Positions 45,741 to 57,303 of a stretch of 64,000 bases of DNA are shown one piece after another; the first letter of the stretch is position 1, and each line of letters opens with the position of its first letter. The translations under genes were made by a program, and so were the position numbers. Source of the stretch: Stenotrophomonas indicatrix (lineage in GTDB: Bacteria > Pseudomonadota > Gammaproteobacteria > Xanthomonadales > Xanthomonadaceae). The stretch lies in assembly GCA_041545745.1 (NCBI GenBank), contig CP168152.1, positions 1,858,001 through 1,922,000 on the forward strand, given 5' to 3'. The notes under the pieces were generated by a model that did no database searches, had not been told where the DNA came from, and worked only from the letters and a program-made list of their open reading frames with translations.

Positions 45741-45839
45741 GTAGATGCCAAACCTTGGTTGGCACGCATCTGACAGGGCCGCGGCCCTAGCTGGGGTCCG
45801 GATGCCGGACGGTTTGTGCCAACCAAGGTTGGCACCTAC
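45741..45839. repeat. SMAG/REP inverted pair (GTAGGTGCCAACC type)
   Basis: Plus-oriented, slightly degenerate element from 45741 (GTAGATGCCAAACC, one extra A) and a minus-oriented one at 45817-45839, between folD and guaB. They are 50 bp apart. Confidence 0.85.
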
Positions 45840-45929
45840 CAAGGGCGGTGCGCTGGCGCGACACTGTGTCGCAGCATTGCCTGTTTCCGGTTACCAAAAT
45901 TACTGTTCTTGGCCGCCAAAACAGGGTAA

Positions 45930-47420
<1,491 letters not shown>

Positions 47421-47432
47421 TGCGGGACGAGC

Positions 47433-47468
47433 AAAGAGGAACGAGGAAGCTGATTCCCGTTCCTCTTT
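47433..47468 (+). terminator. Hairpin between guaB and guaA
   Basis: Perfect 11-bp stem AAAGAGGAACG with CGTTCCTCTTT, 14-base loop, followed by CTCC rather than a U-run. It is therefore more likely an RNA processing or attenuation structure than a strong terminator. It begins 13 bp after the guaB stop. Confidence 0.5.
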
Positions 47469-47528
47469 CTCCATCTGCCGCTGAAAAATCTGACGTTTTC
47501 GTTTTCCCTACTGCATTGCCGGGGCGCC

Positions 47529-49094
47529 ATGACCAACATCCATAACGACAAGATCCTCATCCTCGATTTCGGCGCGCAGTACACGCAGCTGATTGCCCGC
47601 CGCATCCGCGAGCTGGGCGTCTACTGCGAAATCTGGGCGTGGGACCACAACCCGGCCGAGATCGCCGGCTTCGGCGCCAAGGGCATCATCCTGTCCGGTG
47701 GCCCGGAATCGACCACGCTGCCGGGCGCGCCCGCCGCGCCGCAGGAAGTGTTCGACAGCGGCCTGCCGATCTTCGGCATCTGCTACGGCATGCAGACCCT
47801 GGCCGCGCAGCTGGGCGGTGCCACCGAAGCGGCTGACCAGCGCGAGTTCGGTCACGCCGAAGTGAACGTGGTCAACCCCGATGCACTGTTCAAGGGCCTG
47901 AGCGACCACGGCGGCGAGCCGAAGTTGAATGTCTGGATGAGCCACGGCGACCACGTTTCCGTTGCACCGCCGGGCTTCACCATCACCGCCACCACCGACC
48001 GCATTCCGGTGGCCGCCATGGCCAACGAAGAAAAGCGCTGGTACGGCGTGCAGTTCCACCCGGAAGTGACCCACACCCTGCAGGGCCAGGCGCTGCTGCG
48101 CCGCTTCGTGGTGGACGTGTGCGGCTGCCAGACCCTGTGGACCGCCGCCAACATCATCGACGACCAGATCGCCCGCGTGCGCGAACAGGTGGGCGATGAT
48201 GAAGTGATTCTGGGCCTGTCCGGCGGCGTCGATTCGTCCGTGGTGGCCGCACTGCTGCACAAGGCCATCGGCGAGAAGCTGACCTGCGTGTTCGTGGATA
48301 CCGGCCTGCTGCGCTGGCAGGAAGGCGACCAGGTGATGGCGATGTTTGCCGAGCACATGGGCGTGAAGGTGGTGCGCGTGAATGCCGCCGACCGTTACTT
48401 CAGCGCGCTGGAAGGCGTGAGCGACCCGGAAGCCAAGCGCAAGATCATCGGCAACCTGTTCGTTGAGATCTTCGACGAAGAGTCGAACAAGCTGAAGAAC
48501 GCCAAGTGGCTGGCGCAGGGCACCATCTATCCGGACGTGATCGAGTCGGCCGGCAGCAAGACCGGCAAGGCGCATGTGATCAAGAGCCACCACAACGTGG
48601 GTGGCCTGCCGGAGCACATGAAGCTGGGCCTGGTGGAGCCGCTGCGCGAGCTGTTCAAGGACGAAGTGCGCCGCCTCGGCGTTGAGCTGGGCCTGCCGCG
48701 CAGCATGGTCTATCGCCATCCGTTCCCGGGCCCGGGCCTGGGCGTGCGTATTCTGGGCGAGGTGAAGCGCGAATACGCCGAGCTGCTGGCCAAGGCCGAT
48801 GCCATCTTCATTGATGAGCTGCGCAAGGCGGATCTGTACGACAAGACCAGCCAGGCGTTTGCCGTGTTCCTGCCGGTGAAGTCGGTGGGCGTGGTGGGTG
48901 ACGCGCGGGCTTATGAGTGGGTGATTGCGTTGCGTGCGGTGGAGACGATTGACTTCATGACGGCGCACTGGGCGCATCTGCCGTATGAGTTCCTGGGGAC
49001 GGTGAGCAACCGGATCATCAATGAGTTGCGGGGGGTGTCGAGGGTGGTTTATGACATCTCGGGGAAGCCGCCGGCGACCATTGAGTGGGAATGA
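47529..49094 (+). CDS. guaA: GMP synthase (glutamine-hydrolysing)
   Basis: GMP synthase of 521 residues. The N-terminal class I glutamine amidotransferase has the nucleophile Cys in [13 protein letters not shown] and the His/Glu pair in QFHPEVTHT. The ATP-pyrophosphatase domain has the P-loop [16 protein letters not shown]. The C-terminal dimerisation domain contains [17 protein letters not shown] and ends in the conserved KPPATIEWE. The 3' end of guaA is a known integration site for genomic islands. In this genome a restriction island starts right after it, but the gene itself is complete. Confidence 0.97.
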   Translation: MTNIHNDKILILDFGAQYTQLIARRIRELGVYCEIWAWDHNPAEIAGFGAKGIILSGGPESTTLPGAPAAPQEVFDSGLPIFGICYGMQTLAAQLGGATEAADQREFGHAEVNVVNPDALFKGLSDHGGEPKLNVWMSHGDHVSVAPPGFTITATTDRIPVAAMANEEKRWYGVQFHPEVTHTLQGQALLRRFVVDVCGCQTLWTAANIIDDQIARVREQVGDDEVILGLSGGVDSSVVAALLHKAIGEKLTCVFVDTGLLRWQEGDQVMAMFAEHMGVKVVRVNAADRYFSALEGVSDPEAKRKIIGNLFVEIFDEESNKLKNAKWLAQGTIYPDVIESAGSKTGKAHVIKSHHNVGGLPEHMKLGLVEPLRELFKDEVRRLGVELGLPRSMVYRHPFPGPGLGVRILGEVKREYAELLAKADAIFIDELRKADLYDKTSQAFAVFLPVKSVGVVGDARAYEWVIALRAVETIDFMTAHWAHLPYEFLGTVSNRIINELRGVSRVVYDISGKPPATIEWE

Positions 49095-49277
49095 GCACTG
49101 GCGCCCGGTAGAGTTACAGAATGGATTGCGTGGTTGGCTCTTTCTGAGTCTTGTTGTTAGTCGATGAATGTTGGTGGCGGTGAAAACGGGTAATTAGCGC
49201 TGGTGGGGCTGCCGGGTCGAGTGGTTGACCCGCCAGTCCCAGCAGTGGGGTTGGGTCGATACTGTCGGGAGGGAGCG

Positions 49278-51719
49278 ATGGATAAGCACTCGCTAAGCGA
49301 AAGGGATATTTGTACCAAGTTCATCACGCCCGCCATTCAGGGGGCCGGGTGGCAGCAAGACCAGTTTCGCGAGGAGGTCAATCTCACCGATGGTCGCGTC
49401 ATGGTACGCGGCAAACTCGCATCCCGTGTCAAGAACCCGGAAGTCAAAGGCGGCCCGAAGCGTGCGGACTATGTACTCTATGCCCGGCCAAATGTCCCTA
49501 TTGCAGTTGTCGAAGCCAAGCAGGCACGTTTCTCTATTGGTCATGGCATGCAGCAGGCGCTTGTCTACGCCGAGATGCTCGACGCGCCCTTCGCGATCAG
49601 CAGCAATGGGAATGGTTTCCTGCTGCACGACCGCACCGGCCTGACCCGGCCGATTGAGCGTGAGCTTCCGCTTGTCGAATTTCCCTCCATCGATGACCTT
49701 TGGCCTCTGTACCAGCAGTGGAAGGGCATCACTACGACCGACGCCGTCAAGCTCATCGAGCAGCCCTTCCATACAGACGGGAGCGGCAAAGAGCCGCGTT
49801 ACTACCAGCGCGTAGCCGTTAATCGTGCTATCGAAGTTATTAGCAAGGGGCAACAACGAGTGTTGCTGGTTATGGCTACCGGCACCGGAAAAACCTACAC
49901 CGCCTTCCAGATCATTTGGCGCTTGTGGAAAGCCAAAGCCAAGAAGCGAATCCTGTTCCTTGCCGACCGCAACATCCTCGTAGACCAGACCATACAGCAG
50001 GACTTCGCTCCGTTCGGCCAAGTGATGCACAAGGTCGCCAATCGCGAAGTGAAAAAGAACTATGAGATCTACCTCGCCCTGTATCAGGCAGTCACAGGTA
50101 AGGAGGAGTGGAAGCAAATCTATCGTCAATTTCCGTCAGATTTCTTCGATCTGGTGGTCATCGATGAATGCCATCGCGGTAGTGCTACCGCCGACTCTGC
50201 CTGGCGAGAAGTGCTTGACTACTTTAACAGTGCTACACATCTGGGCCTGACCGCCACGCCTAAAGAGACGAAGGACGCAAGCAGCATCATTTACTTTGGC
50301 GATCCGGTCTACACGTACTCGCTCAAGCAGGGCATTGAAGATGGATTCCTTGCGCCCTACAAGGTCATTCGTATCGCCACCGATGTCGACGCTGTCGGCT
50401 ACACGCCGGAGAAGGGGAAGCGCGATAGGTTCGGGAAAGTTATCGAACAGCGTCAGTACAACACGACAGATTTCGACCGAAGTTTGGTGCTGAAAAAACG
50501 GACCAAGCTCGTCGCGGCCAAGGTGTGGGAGTACCTCAAGGCCACCGATGCGATGGCCAAGACCATCGTCTTCTGCGATGACCAGGACCATGCCGAGCGC
50601 ATGCGGCAAGAGCTGGTGAAGATCATCCCGGCTGCTGCCAGCAACCGCCGCTACGTGATGCGAATCACTGGCGACGACACTGAGGGCAAGGCCCAGCTCT
50701 CCTACTTCATCGACAACGACGAGCCTTACCCCGTCATCGTCACTACCTCCAAGTTGCTTACTACTGGGGTAGATGCCAAGACTTGCAAGCTTATCGTGCT
50801 GGACCAGAACATCAACTCGATGACCGAATTCAAACAGATCATCGGTCGAGGTACCCGGCTTCGTGAGGACTACCAGAAGCTCTACTTCACCATCATGGAT
50901 TTCAAAGGTGCCACGCGCCTGTTCGCTGATCCGGACTTCGATGGTGAACCGGTAGTGATCTACGAGCCCAGGCCTGACGATCCAGTAGTACCACCAGACG
51001 ACATCACCCCACTCGGCGGCGGAGAACCCGAGTTGTCGCCTGATGATTTCCGTACCACCGGCGGGGAGAGTACCGAGCCTAGTGGCGATGACGAAGGCGG
51101 GGGCGGCGGCCCAGGCCGCAGCAGGTACTACATCGATGACGTGAATGTGCGAGTGGCGGTCGAGCGCTCGCAGTACCTCGATGCTGACGGCAAGCTCATC
51201 ACCGAGGACTACCGTGTGCTGCTCAGGGATGACATCAAAAAGGCTCTGCAATCTGAGTTCGGCAGCCTCACAGATTTTTTGCGTCGCTGGAACAGTGCTG
51301 AGCGCAAGCAAACCGTGCTCGAAGAGCTGGCTGAGCATGGTGTTCCGCTGCAGAGCCTGCAGCAGTCCGTGCCGAACGGCATCGAGCTCGATGCGTTCGA
51401 TCTAGTCGCTCACGTAGCCTTTGACCAGACGCCACTCACCCGCCGCGAGCGGGCCGACAACGTCAAGAAGCGGAACGTCTTTGGCCAGTACGGCGAACAG
51501 GCCCGTGCTGTTCTTGATGCGCTGCTCGAAAAGTTCGCCGACCACGGCGTGCAGGATATCGAAGACGCCAAGGTGCTGGAACTGCCGCCCTTCGATCAGT
51601 TAGGTAGCAAAACTCAGATTCGACGCGGAATTTTCGGTAGTGTCGAACAATACGGCCAGGCTGTGCAGGCGCTTGAAAAAGCGCTCTATGACAAACCGGA
51701 ACGCAAAAAGCAGGCCTGA
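49278..51719 (+). CDS. hsdR: Type I restriction enzyme, R (helicase-nuclease) subunit
   Basis: Type I restriction subunit of 813 residues, EcoEI/type IB-like by length and order. The N-terminal PD-(D/E)xK nuclease has Asp in RADYVLY (about 63) and VVEAK (about 77-81). The SF2 helicase motor has Walker A MATGTGKT (about 198), the DEAH-type box IDECHRGS (about 295), TATPKET, and the motif VI region QIIGRGTRLREDYQK. An Asp/Gly-rich linker (PSGDDEGGGGGP) leads to a C-terminal helical domain that docks to HsdM. The ATG at 49278 has GGGAGGG just upstream. It is the first gene of a five-gene operon; 33 bp separate it from hsdM. Confidence 0.95.
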   Translation: MDKHSLSERDICTKFITPAIQGAGWQQDQFREEVNLTDGRVMVRGKLASRVKNPEVKGGPKRADYVLYARPNVPIAVVEAKQARFSIGHGMQQALVYAEMLDAPFAISSNGNGFLLHDRTGLTRPIERELPLVEFPSIDDLWPLYQQWKGITTTDAVKLIEQPFHTDGSGKEPRYYQRVAVNRAIEVISKGQQRVLLVMATGTGKTYTAFQIIWRLWKAKAKKRILFLADRNILVDQTIQQDFAPFGQVMHKVANREVKKNYEIYLALYQAVTGKEEWKQIYRQFPSDFFDLVVIDECHRGSATADSAWREVLDYFNSATHLGLTATPKETKDASSIIYFGDPVYTYSLKQGIEDGFLAPYKVIRIATDVDAVGYTPEKGKRDRFGKVIEQRQYNTTDFDRSLVLKKRTKLVAAKVWEYLKATDAMAKTIVFCDDQDHAERMRQELVKIIPAAASNRRYVMRITGDDTEGKAQLSYFIDNDEPYPVIVTTSKLLTTGVDAKTCKLIVLDQNINSMTEFKQIIGRGTRLREDYQKLYFTIMDFKGATRLFADPDFDGEPVVIYEPRPDDPVVPPDDITPLGGGEPELSPDDFRTTGGESTEPSGDDEGGGGGPGRSRYYIDDVNVRVAVERSQYLDADGKLITEDYRVLLRDDIKKALQSEFGSLTDFLRRWNSAERKQTVLEELAEHGVPLQSLQQSVPNGIELDAFDLVAHVAFDQTPLTRRERADNVKKRNVFGQYGEQARAVLDALLEKFADHGVQDIEDAKVLELPPFDQLGSKTQIRRGIFGSVEQYGQAVQALEKALYDKPERKKQA

Positions 51720-51752
51720 GTATCTTTTCAGGTCGCGATACGAGAAAAGTAG

Positions 51753-53528
51753 ATGAATCTCAGCAGCACTATCAAATCTATCCAGGACATCATGCGCAAG
51801 GACGACGGCGTCGATGGCGACGCTCAGCGCCTGGGCCAGCTTACCTGGATGCTCTTTCTCAAGATATTCGATCAGCGCGAGGACGAGTGGGAGGACGACA
51901 ATCCAGAGTATAAATCCCCGTTGCCCAAGCGCATGAGATGGCGGAATTGGGCGGCCTATGTGCCGGGCCGAGACGGAAAGAAGAAACCGCAGGTCGCCGC
52001 CAGCGAAGTCGTCAGCTTCGTCAACAATGAGTTGTTCCCATCGCTTAAGGACCTGAATGCTAATGCCGGTCCGCAACATAAGGTGATTCGTGGCGTCTTT
52101 GAAGACGCTAACAACTACATGAAGTCTGGTCCCCAGTTTCTGGCAGTCATTGAAAAGCTGGAAGAGGCCATCGATTTTCATGACTTCAAAACCCGCGCTA
52201 ACCTCGGTGATGTGTACGAGCAACTGCTCAACGATCTGCGTGGTGCTGGCAACGCTGGCGAGTTCTACACTCCGCGCGCCATCACTCAGTTTATGGTTGA
52301 TCGGGTCAATCCGCGGTTGAATAAAATCGAGGTTGTGCTGGACCCAGCCTGCGGAACGGGCGGATTCTTGACAGCCACCATCGGCCATTTACGTAATCAG
52401 CGGACCACTAAGTCGGGCACAAAAGAGCAGAGGGCGATTGAGACTGCCATTCGTGGTATCGAAAAGAAGCAGTTGCCCCACCTGCTGTGCACAACCAATA
52501 TGTTGCTGCACGGCATCGACGTACCCAGCCAGATCGAGCACCGCAACACCCTAGGTGTGGGCTGGAACGAGTGGAGCGCCAACGACAAGGTGGATTGCGT
52601 CATCACCAACCCGCCATTCGGCGGATACGAGGACGACGGCGTGGGCAGCGACTACCCGGCCGAACTGCGCACACGCGAAACCGCCGATATGTTCATGGCG
52701 CTGATCATCAAGAAGCTGCTGAAGGAGAACGGCCGCGCTGCCGTGGTGTTGCCCGACGGCTTCCTGTTCGGCGACGGTATCAAGGCGACGTTGAAGAGGC
52801 TTTTGCTGCGCGATTGCAAGCTGCACACCATCGTGCGTCTGCCGAAGGGCGTGTTTGCCCCGTACACCACTATCAAGACCAACCTACTCTTCTTCACTAA
52901 GGGCGCCCTGGTGGACGATGGTACCGAGCACTTCCACACCGACACCATTTGGTACTACGAGCACCCGTACCCACCGGGCTACAAGAGCTATAGCAAGACC
53001 AAGCCCATCCGCTTCGAGGAGTTCAGACCCGAGCAGGACTGGTGGGGGAACGAGGCCAACGACTTCGCTGACCGGGTGGAGAACGAATTCGCCTGGAGGG
53101 TGGACTTCAAGACCAAGCGCGAGCAGGCCGAAGCTGTCGCGAAGCCGCACTGGGATCGTGCCGAGCAGTTGGGCAACGAGGCCAGCGCGCTGGACAACCG
53201 TATCCGCGACTTGCGTGACTCCATCAAGGGTGTAAGCGATGCCAAGCAACGACAGCCGGTGGAGGCTGAAATCGACGCGTTGCGCACTCAGGTCGACACC
53301 CTACGTCTGCAGGCTCGCGACGCCCAGGCCGCTGGGGACAGGCTGTACTGGCCGATCTACAACTTGGATTTGAAGAACCCCAACACGCCCGAGGAAGAGA
53401 GCCACGACCCAGACGTGCTTATGGAAGAGTACAAGGTGCTGCTGGGCCAGATCGAAGAGACCGAGAACCGCCTGAAGAGTGAGCTTGCTGCGGCGCTGGC
53501 ACACCACTTCATGGGCGAGGACGCCTGA
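51753..53528 (+). CDS. hsdM: Type I DNA methyltransferase, M subunit
   Basis: N6-adenine methyltransferase subunit of 591 residues. The N-terminal helical HsdM_N domain (IKSIQDIMRKDDGVDGDAQR; MLFLKIFDQRE) precedes the SAM-binding DPACGTGGFL (about residue 197) and catalytic NPPFGGYED (about 286). A coiled coil in the C-terminal part (ALDNRIRDLRDSIKGV and DALRTQVDTLRLQARDAQAA) probably contacts HsdS. The stop overlaps the hsdS start by one base (TGATG), so M and S are made in a fixed ratio. Confidence 0.95.
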   Translation: MNLSSTIKSIQDIMRKDDGVDGDAQRLGQLTWMLFLKIFDQREDEWEDDNPEYKSPLPKRMRWRNWAAYVPGRDGKKKPQVAASEVVSFVNNELFPSLKDLNANAGPQHKVIRGVFEDANNYMKSGPQFLAVIEKLEEAIDFHDFKTRANLGDVYEQLLNDLRGAGNAGEFYTPRAITQFMVDRVNPRLNKIEVVLDPACGTGGFLTATIGHLRNQRTTKSGTKEQRAIETAIRGIEKKQLPHLLCTTNMLLHGIDVPSQIEHRNTLGVGWNEWSANDKVDCVITNPPFGGYEDDGVGSDYPAELRTRETADMFMALIIKKLLKENGRAAVVLPDGFLFGDGIKATLKRLLLRDCKLHTIVRLPKGVFAPYTTIKTNLLFFTKGALVDDGTEHFHTDTIWYYEHPYPPGYKSYSKTKPIRFEEFRPEQDWWGNEANDFADRVENEFAWRVDFKTKREQAEAVAKPHWDRAEQLGNEASALDNRIRDLRDSIKGVSDAKQRQPVEAEIDALRTQVDTLRLQARDAQAAGDRLYWPIYNLDLKNPNTPEEESHDPDVLMEEYKVLLGQIEETENRLKSELAAALAHHFMGEDA

Positions 53529-55549
53529 TGAATACGCAGCAGTTTCTAGCTGAGTTCGGGCACATTGCCAGTGCGCCGGGAGGCATCGCTCACCTGCGGC
53601 GGATGATTTACCAATTGGCAGTTGCCGGCTCGCTGACTCCACGCGGTGACTCGGAGGAAGACGCTGGGCTCTTGCTAGCCCGCATTGAAGAACACCGTCA
53701 GCAATTGATCCGTGCCAAGAAGTACAAGCGGATGCTTGAGCTTGAAAGCGAGCCAGTTGCATCCCCCCGGGGCATTGGTTTGCCGGCGACTTGGCGATGG
53801 ACGCGCCTGCTTGACATCGGCGAGATCAATCCGCGTAACGACGCGCCAGACGATCAACTGGCTGCCTTTGTTCCTATGAGCGGTGTTCCTCAACTTCACG
53901 GCGCCGGTGTCGTCGCTGAGACGAGGCGTTGGGGCGAAATCAAGAAGGGCTACACCCACTTCGCTAACGGCGACGTGGTGCTGGCCAAGATCACGCCGTG
54001 CTTCGAAAACGGCAAGGCTGCCGCAATTGAACGTTTGCCTGGTGAAGCTGGCATTGGCGCGGGCACCACCGAACTTCTGGTGTTTCGGCCCATTCACGTC
54101 GGTGTCTTGCCCGCGTACGTCTATCTGTTTCTTCGTTCGCCGTTGTTCACGGTCGAGGGCGAGCAAAACATGACCGGCACCGCGGGGCAAAAGCGCGTGC
54201 CAACGGATTACTTCGCAACACGAGCCTTTCCGCTGCCTCCATCCGAAGAGCAGTCGCGCATCGTCGCCAAAGTCGACGAGCTGATGGCATTGTGTGATCA
54301 GCTGGAGCAGCAGCAGCAAGATCGCCGCAAGCTGCAGAGCGCGCTGCGGCAGTCCACTCTGCAAGCCATCGCAAGTGCCCAAAGCCCGTACGAGTTGCAG
54401 ACGAGTTGGCAACGCCTACAAGGCAACTTCGGGCGGTTGTTCAGTGAGCCGGAGGACGTTCGGGACTTCAAGGGTTTAGTTCTGGACCTCGCAGTCCATG
54501 GGCAGTTGTTAGCCCCCCTCCCTGTAACGGTCACGGCGGCTGATCTGCTCGAACGAATTGCCTTAGCAAGGTCCAGGTGGGCTGAGAAGGCTGAGGGACA
54601 GGGGAAAAAGGAAGCCGTTGCAATGGCGAAAAAGCTTCGAATGCAGCGGGCTAAGACGCCCGATAAAATACTGCCTAACCATTGGCGTTGGGCGTCGATG
54701 CTGCAGGTTGCGCAGATGATCATTGATTGCGACCACAAGACTCCGATTTACTCCGCTGACGGGATCCATCTGGTCCGCACGACGGACGTCCGAGATGGGG
54801 AGATGCGCCTTGATGCTACCAAGAAGACTTCTGAAGAGGTTTATCTGCAAAGGTCGCGTCGTCTGGTCCCAAGAGCTGAGGATATCTTCTTTACGCGCGA
54901 AGCTCCTATGGGAGAGGCTGCAATGGTGCCTAAGGGGGTACGCGTTGGACTGGGTCAGCGCCTGATGTTGATCCGCCTCTTCAATGACTTGTTTAATCCA
55001 CAGTATTTTCTGTACGTAGTTCAAAGCCCGATTTTTAAAGAGCGTCTCATGGAATCAGCAGTGGGGATGGCCGTGAAGCACATCAATGTTGGCGATGTCG
55101 AGAATCTTCAGATTCCGGTGCCTCCAAAAGGTGAGCAAGATCAAATCGTTGAAATTCTTGACCAGTTGTTCGGACTATGTGCGGTGTACTCAGACATGCT
55201 CTCTCGAGCTCGCAAGACAGCGGGGCAGTTTGTACGGTCTGCTGTTGCTTCCCTCACCGGCATCAAAATCGAACAAGAAAAGGATACCGCCGTGAAAGCC
55301 CCGCAAACCGAACTCATCGCCCCGTTGCGCATCGGTACTCAGCCCGACGTGAAGGACCAGGCGCCGCTGGCCACGATCCTGGCCCGCCACCAAGGCGAGA
55401 TGGCGGCCCGTGATCTGTGGCAACGCTTCGGCGGTGAAATCGACGCCTTCTACGCCCAGATCAAGACCGAGGTGGCACACGGCTGGATCGCCGAGCCTGA
55501 GGTGGCGCAGATGCGTGAGAAAGCTGCCGCCGAAGCGGCCAAGGTCTGA
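53528..55549 (+). CDS. hsdS: Type I restriction-modification specificity subunit, oversized
   Basis: Specificity subunit of 673 residues, well above the usual 400-550. After a helical N-terminal segment of about 75 residues comes target-recognition domain 1 (about 78-235) and a central conserved helix pair (SEEQSRIVAKVDELMALCDQ). The second target-recognition domain is about 375-530, and the distal helix (KGEQDQIVEILDQLFGLC) begins at about 532. The last 80-odd residues form an extra domain (LATILARHQGEMAARDLWQR; FYAQIKTEVAHGWIAEPEVA) that normal HsdS lacks. DNA for the second recognition domain (about 54.6-55.2 kb) is visibly AT-richer than the rest, as expected from domain exchange. It ends 2 bp before the ATPase gene. 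Confidence 0.93.
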   Translation: MNTQQFLAEFGHIASAPGGIAHLRRMIYQLAVAGSLTPRGDSEEDAGLLLARIEEHRQQLIRAKKYKRMLELESEPVASPRGIGLPATWRWTRLLDIGEINPRNDAPDDQLAAFVPMSGVPQLHGAGVVAETRRWGEIKKGYTHFANGDVVLAKITPCFENGKAAAIERLPGEAGIGAGTTELLVFRPIHVGVLPAYVYLFLRSPLFTVEGEQNMTGTAGQKRVPTDYFATRAFPLPPSEEQSRIVAKVDELMALCDQLEQQQQDRRKLQSALRQSTLQAIASAQSPYELQTSWQRLQGNFGRLFSEPEDVRDFKGLVLDLAVHGQLLAPLPVTVTAADLLERIALARSRWAEKAEGQGKKEAVAMAKKLRMQRAKTPDKILPNHWRWASMLQVAQMIIDCDHKTPIYSADGIHLVRTTDVRDGEMRLDATKKTSEEVYLQRSRRLVPRAEDIFFTREAPMGEAAMVPKGVRVGLGQRLMLIRLFNDLFNPQYFLYVVQSPIFKERLMESAVGMAVKHINVGDVENLQIPVPPKGEQDQIVEILDQLFGLCAVYSDMLSRARKTAGQFVRSAVASLTGIKIEQEKDTAVKAPQTELIAPLRIGTQPDVKDQAPLATILARHQGEMAARDLWQRFGGEIDAFYAQIKTEVAHGWIAEPEVAQMREKAAAEAAKV

Positions 55550-55551
55550 CC

Positions 55552-57303
55552 ATGCAGTTGCGCCACTTGGCCATCCCGCAGTTCCGCAACCTGCATGGTG
55601 TGGCCATCGACTTCGTCGCCCAGCTGGAACCCATGTCGGGCGCTGACCCGGCCACGGCACTCAAGGTCATCCGCAGCCATGCTCTTATCGGCCAGAACGG
55701 TGTTGGCAAGTCCAATCTGATCGAAGCGTTGATCACCATCTTCCGTGACGTGGATCTGGACCGCGATGCCGCTCTGGACTACACGTTGGAGTACGAGATC
55801 CGCGGCCACACCGTACGCATAGAGGCTGACACAACCAAACAGAAGCGGCCCTTCGTGTGGGTGGATGGGCATGGTCAATCTCAAGGTCACTTGCTCCAGA
55901 ATCGCGAGCTGTTGCCTTCACACATCTTTGCCTATTACTCCGGCCGGAACGAGCGTATTGAAACCTTGTTCCAAGAGCACCAGCGCCGCTTCAACCAGCG
56001 CCAGGAGATCACCACTGACGAAGTGCTACCAGAACAACTGCTGGAGAACTTCACGGCTAGCGAGGCTGACATCCGCGCGCTAGAGGACGCCAGACGTCGT
56101 CGCGATGCGCGGCTTAAACACGCCGGTGACGACCGCCTGCGGCGTTTGTTCTATTGCCGTGGTGGCCACAGTCAGCTGGTGCTTCTGGCTTGCCTACTGT
56201 CGGATGACCCTGTGTTCCAGAAGGTGCTGAAGAACCTGCATATCGAATCGTTGGAATCTGCGCTGTTCGTGTTGAAGGAGCCGCATCGTTTGCGCGAAAA
56301 GCGCCGGGGTGGCAAGTTCGACGAGAACGAACTCAATGAAGGCGATCCGCGATTCTGGTATGCCCGAGGCAATGTGGTGAGCGAGTTTCTCGACAAGCTT
56401 TGGCAGGTGGCCTGGGCCCCCATTGAGCAGGAGATCACGCGCCAGATCGACTTCCGTGGCCGCACCGAAAAACAGAAACAGCTCTACTTGTTCGTTCCCA
56501 ATCATGCCAAGCTCAAGCAACTGGGCGAGCTGGTGGGCGGAACCGACAGCTTCTTCCGCTACGCTGAAGGCGCCTACATCGGCGATCTGATTGACGAGGT
56601 GCGCATCACGGTGAAGAAGCGCGACGAGCACGGTGGCAAGGTGAGCTTCACCCAGCTATCGGAAGGAGAACTGCAAATGCTCACCGTGCTGGGCCTGATG
56701 CGCATCACGCGGGAGAACCACTGTTTGTTTTTACTCGATGAGCCTGATACGCATCTGAACCCAATCTGGAAGTTGCGTTATTTTGACGACATCGAAGGCG
56801 TGCTAGGTGCCGACGAGAACCAGGTGGAGCAGGGCGAGTCGCAGATTCTCATTACCACCCATGACCCGATGATGGTAGGAAGCCTCAAGCGCGAGCAGGT
56901 GCATATCTTGCGCCGCCGGGGTGATCAAACAGTAGTGGAGCAACCGGATATGCACCCGCAAGGCATGGGGGTGACGGGGTTGCTTAAGAGTGATCTGTTT
57001 GGCCTCTCTTCCACGTTAGATGTCGAGACCGAGCGGCGGCTGTTCCGCCGCAACGAGCTGTACGTGAAGTCACCACGTACGTTGGAAGAGGATGCGGAGC
57101 TCAGTCGTCTATCGACCGAGCTGGCCGACTTGGGATTCTCTACGGCCGACTTCCGTGATCCGGATTACGCCTTGTTCGTGCGCAAAATGGCGCAACACCG
57201 CAAGTTCAGAAAGCCCACTCTTACGCCGGAAGAGCAGGCGGAACAGGATCAAATCGCCGACGAGATCATTGATGAGATCCTTCGCGAGGAGGATAACAAA
57301 TGA
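55552..57303 (+). CDS. ABC/AAA-type ATPase, PtuA-like, in a type I RM operon
   Basis: Soluble ATPase of 583 residues in the RecF/SMC/OLD-like ABC group (AAA_15/AAA_21-type). Walker A is GQNGVGKSN (about 47-55), the ABC signature-like LSEGELQ is near residue 370, Walker B is LFLLDEPDTH (about 392-401), and the H-loop is ITTHDP. It opens with the RecF-type beta strand MQLRHLAIPQFRNLHGV. The central section is helical and charged, without a Rad50 zinc hook or a TOPRIM domain, so it is not an OLD nuclease. It begins 2 bp after hsdS and overlaps the HNH gene by ATGA. The ATPase-HNH pair resembles PtuA-PtuB of the Septu system, but I have no alignment. Confidence 0.8.
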   Translation: MQLRHLAIPQFRNLHGVAIDFVAQLEPMSGADPATALKVIRSHALIGQNGVGKSNLIEALITIFRDVDLDRDAALDYTLEYEIRGHTVRIEADTTKQKRPFVWVDGHGQSQGHLLQNRELLPSHIFAYYSGRNERIETLFQEHQRRFNQRQEITTDEVLPEQLLENFTASEADIRALEDARRRRDARLKHAGDDRLRRLFYCRGGHSQLVLLACLLSDDPVFQKVLKNLHIESLESALFVLKEPHRLREKRRGGKFDENELNEGDPRFWYARGNVVSEFLDKLWQVAWAPIEQEITRQIDFRGRTEKQKQLYLFVPNHAKLKQLGELVGGTDSFFRYAEGAYIGDLIDEVRITVKKRDEHGGKVSFTQLSEGELQMLTVLGLMRITRENHCLFLLDEPDTHLNPIWKLRYFDDIEGVLGADENQVEQGESQILITTHDPMMVGSLKREQVHILRRRGDQTVVEQPDMHPQGMGVTGLLKSDLFGLSSTLDVETERRLFRRNELYVKSPRTLEEDAELSRLSTELADLGFSTADFRDPDYALFVRKMAQHRKFRKPTLTPEEQAEQDQIADEIIDEILREEDNK

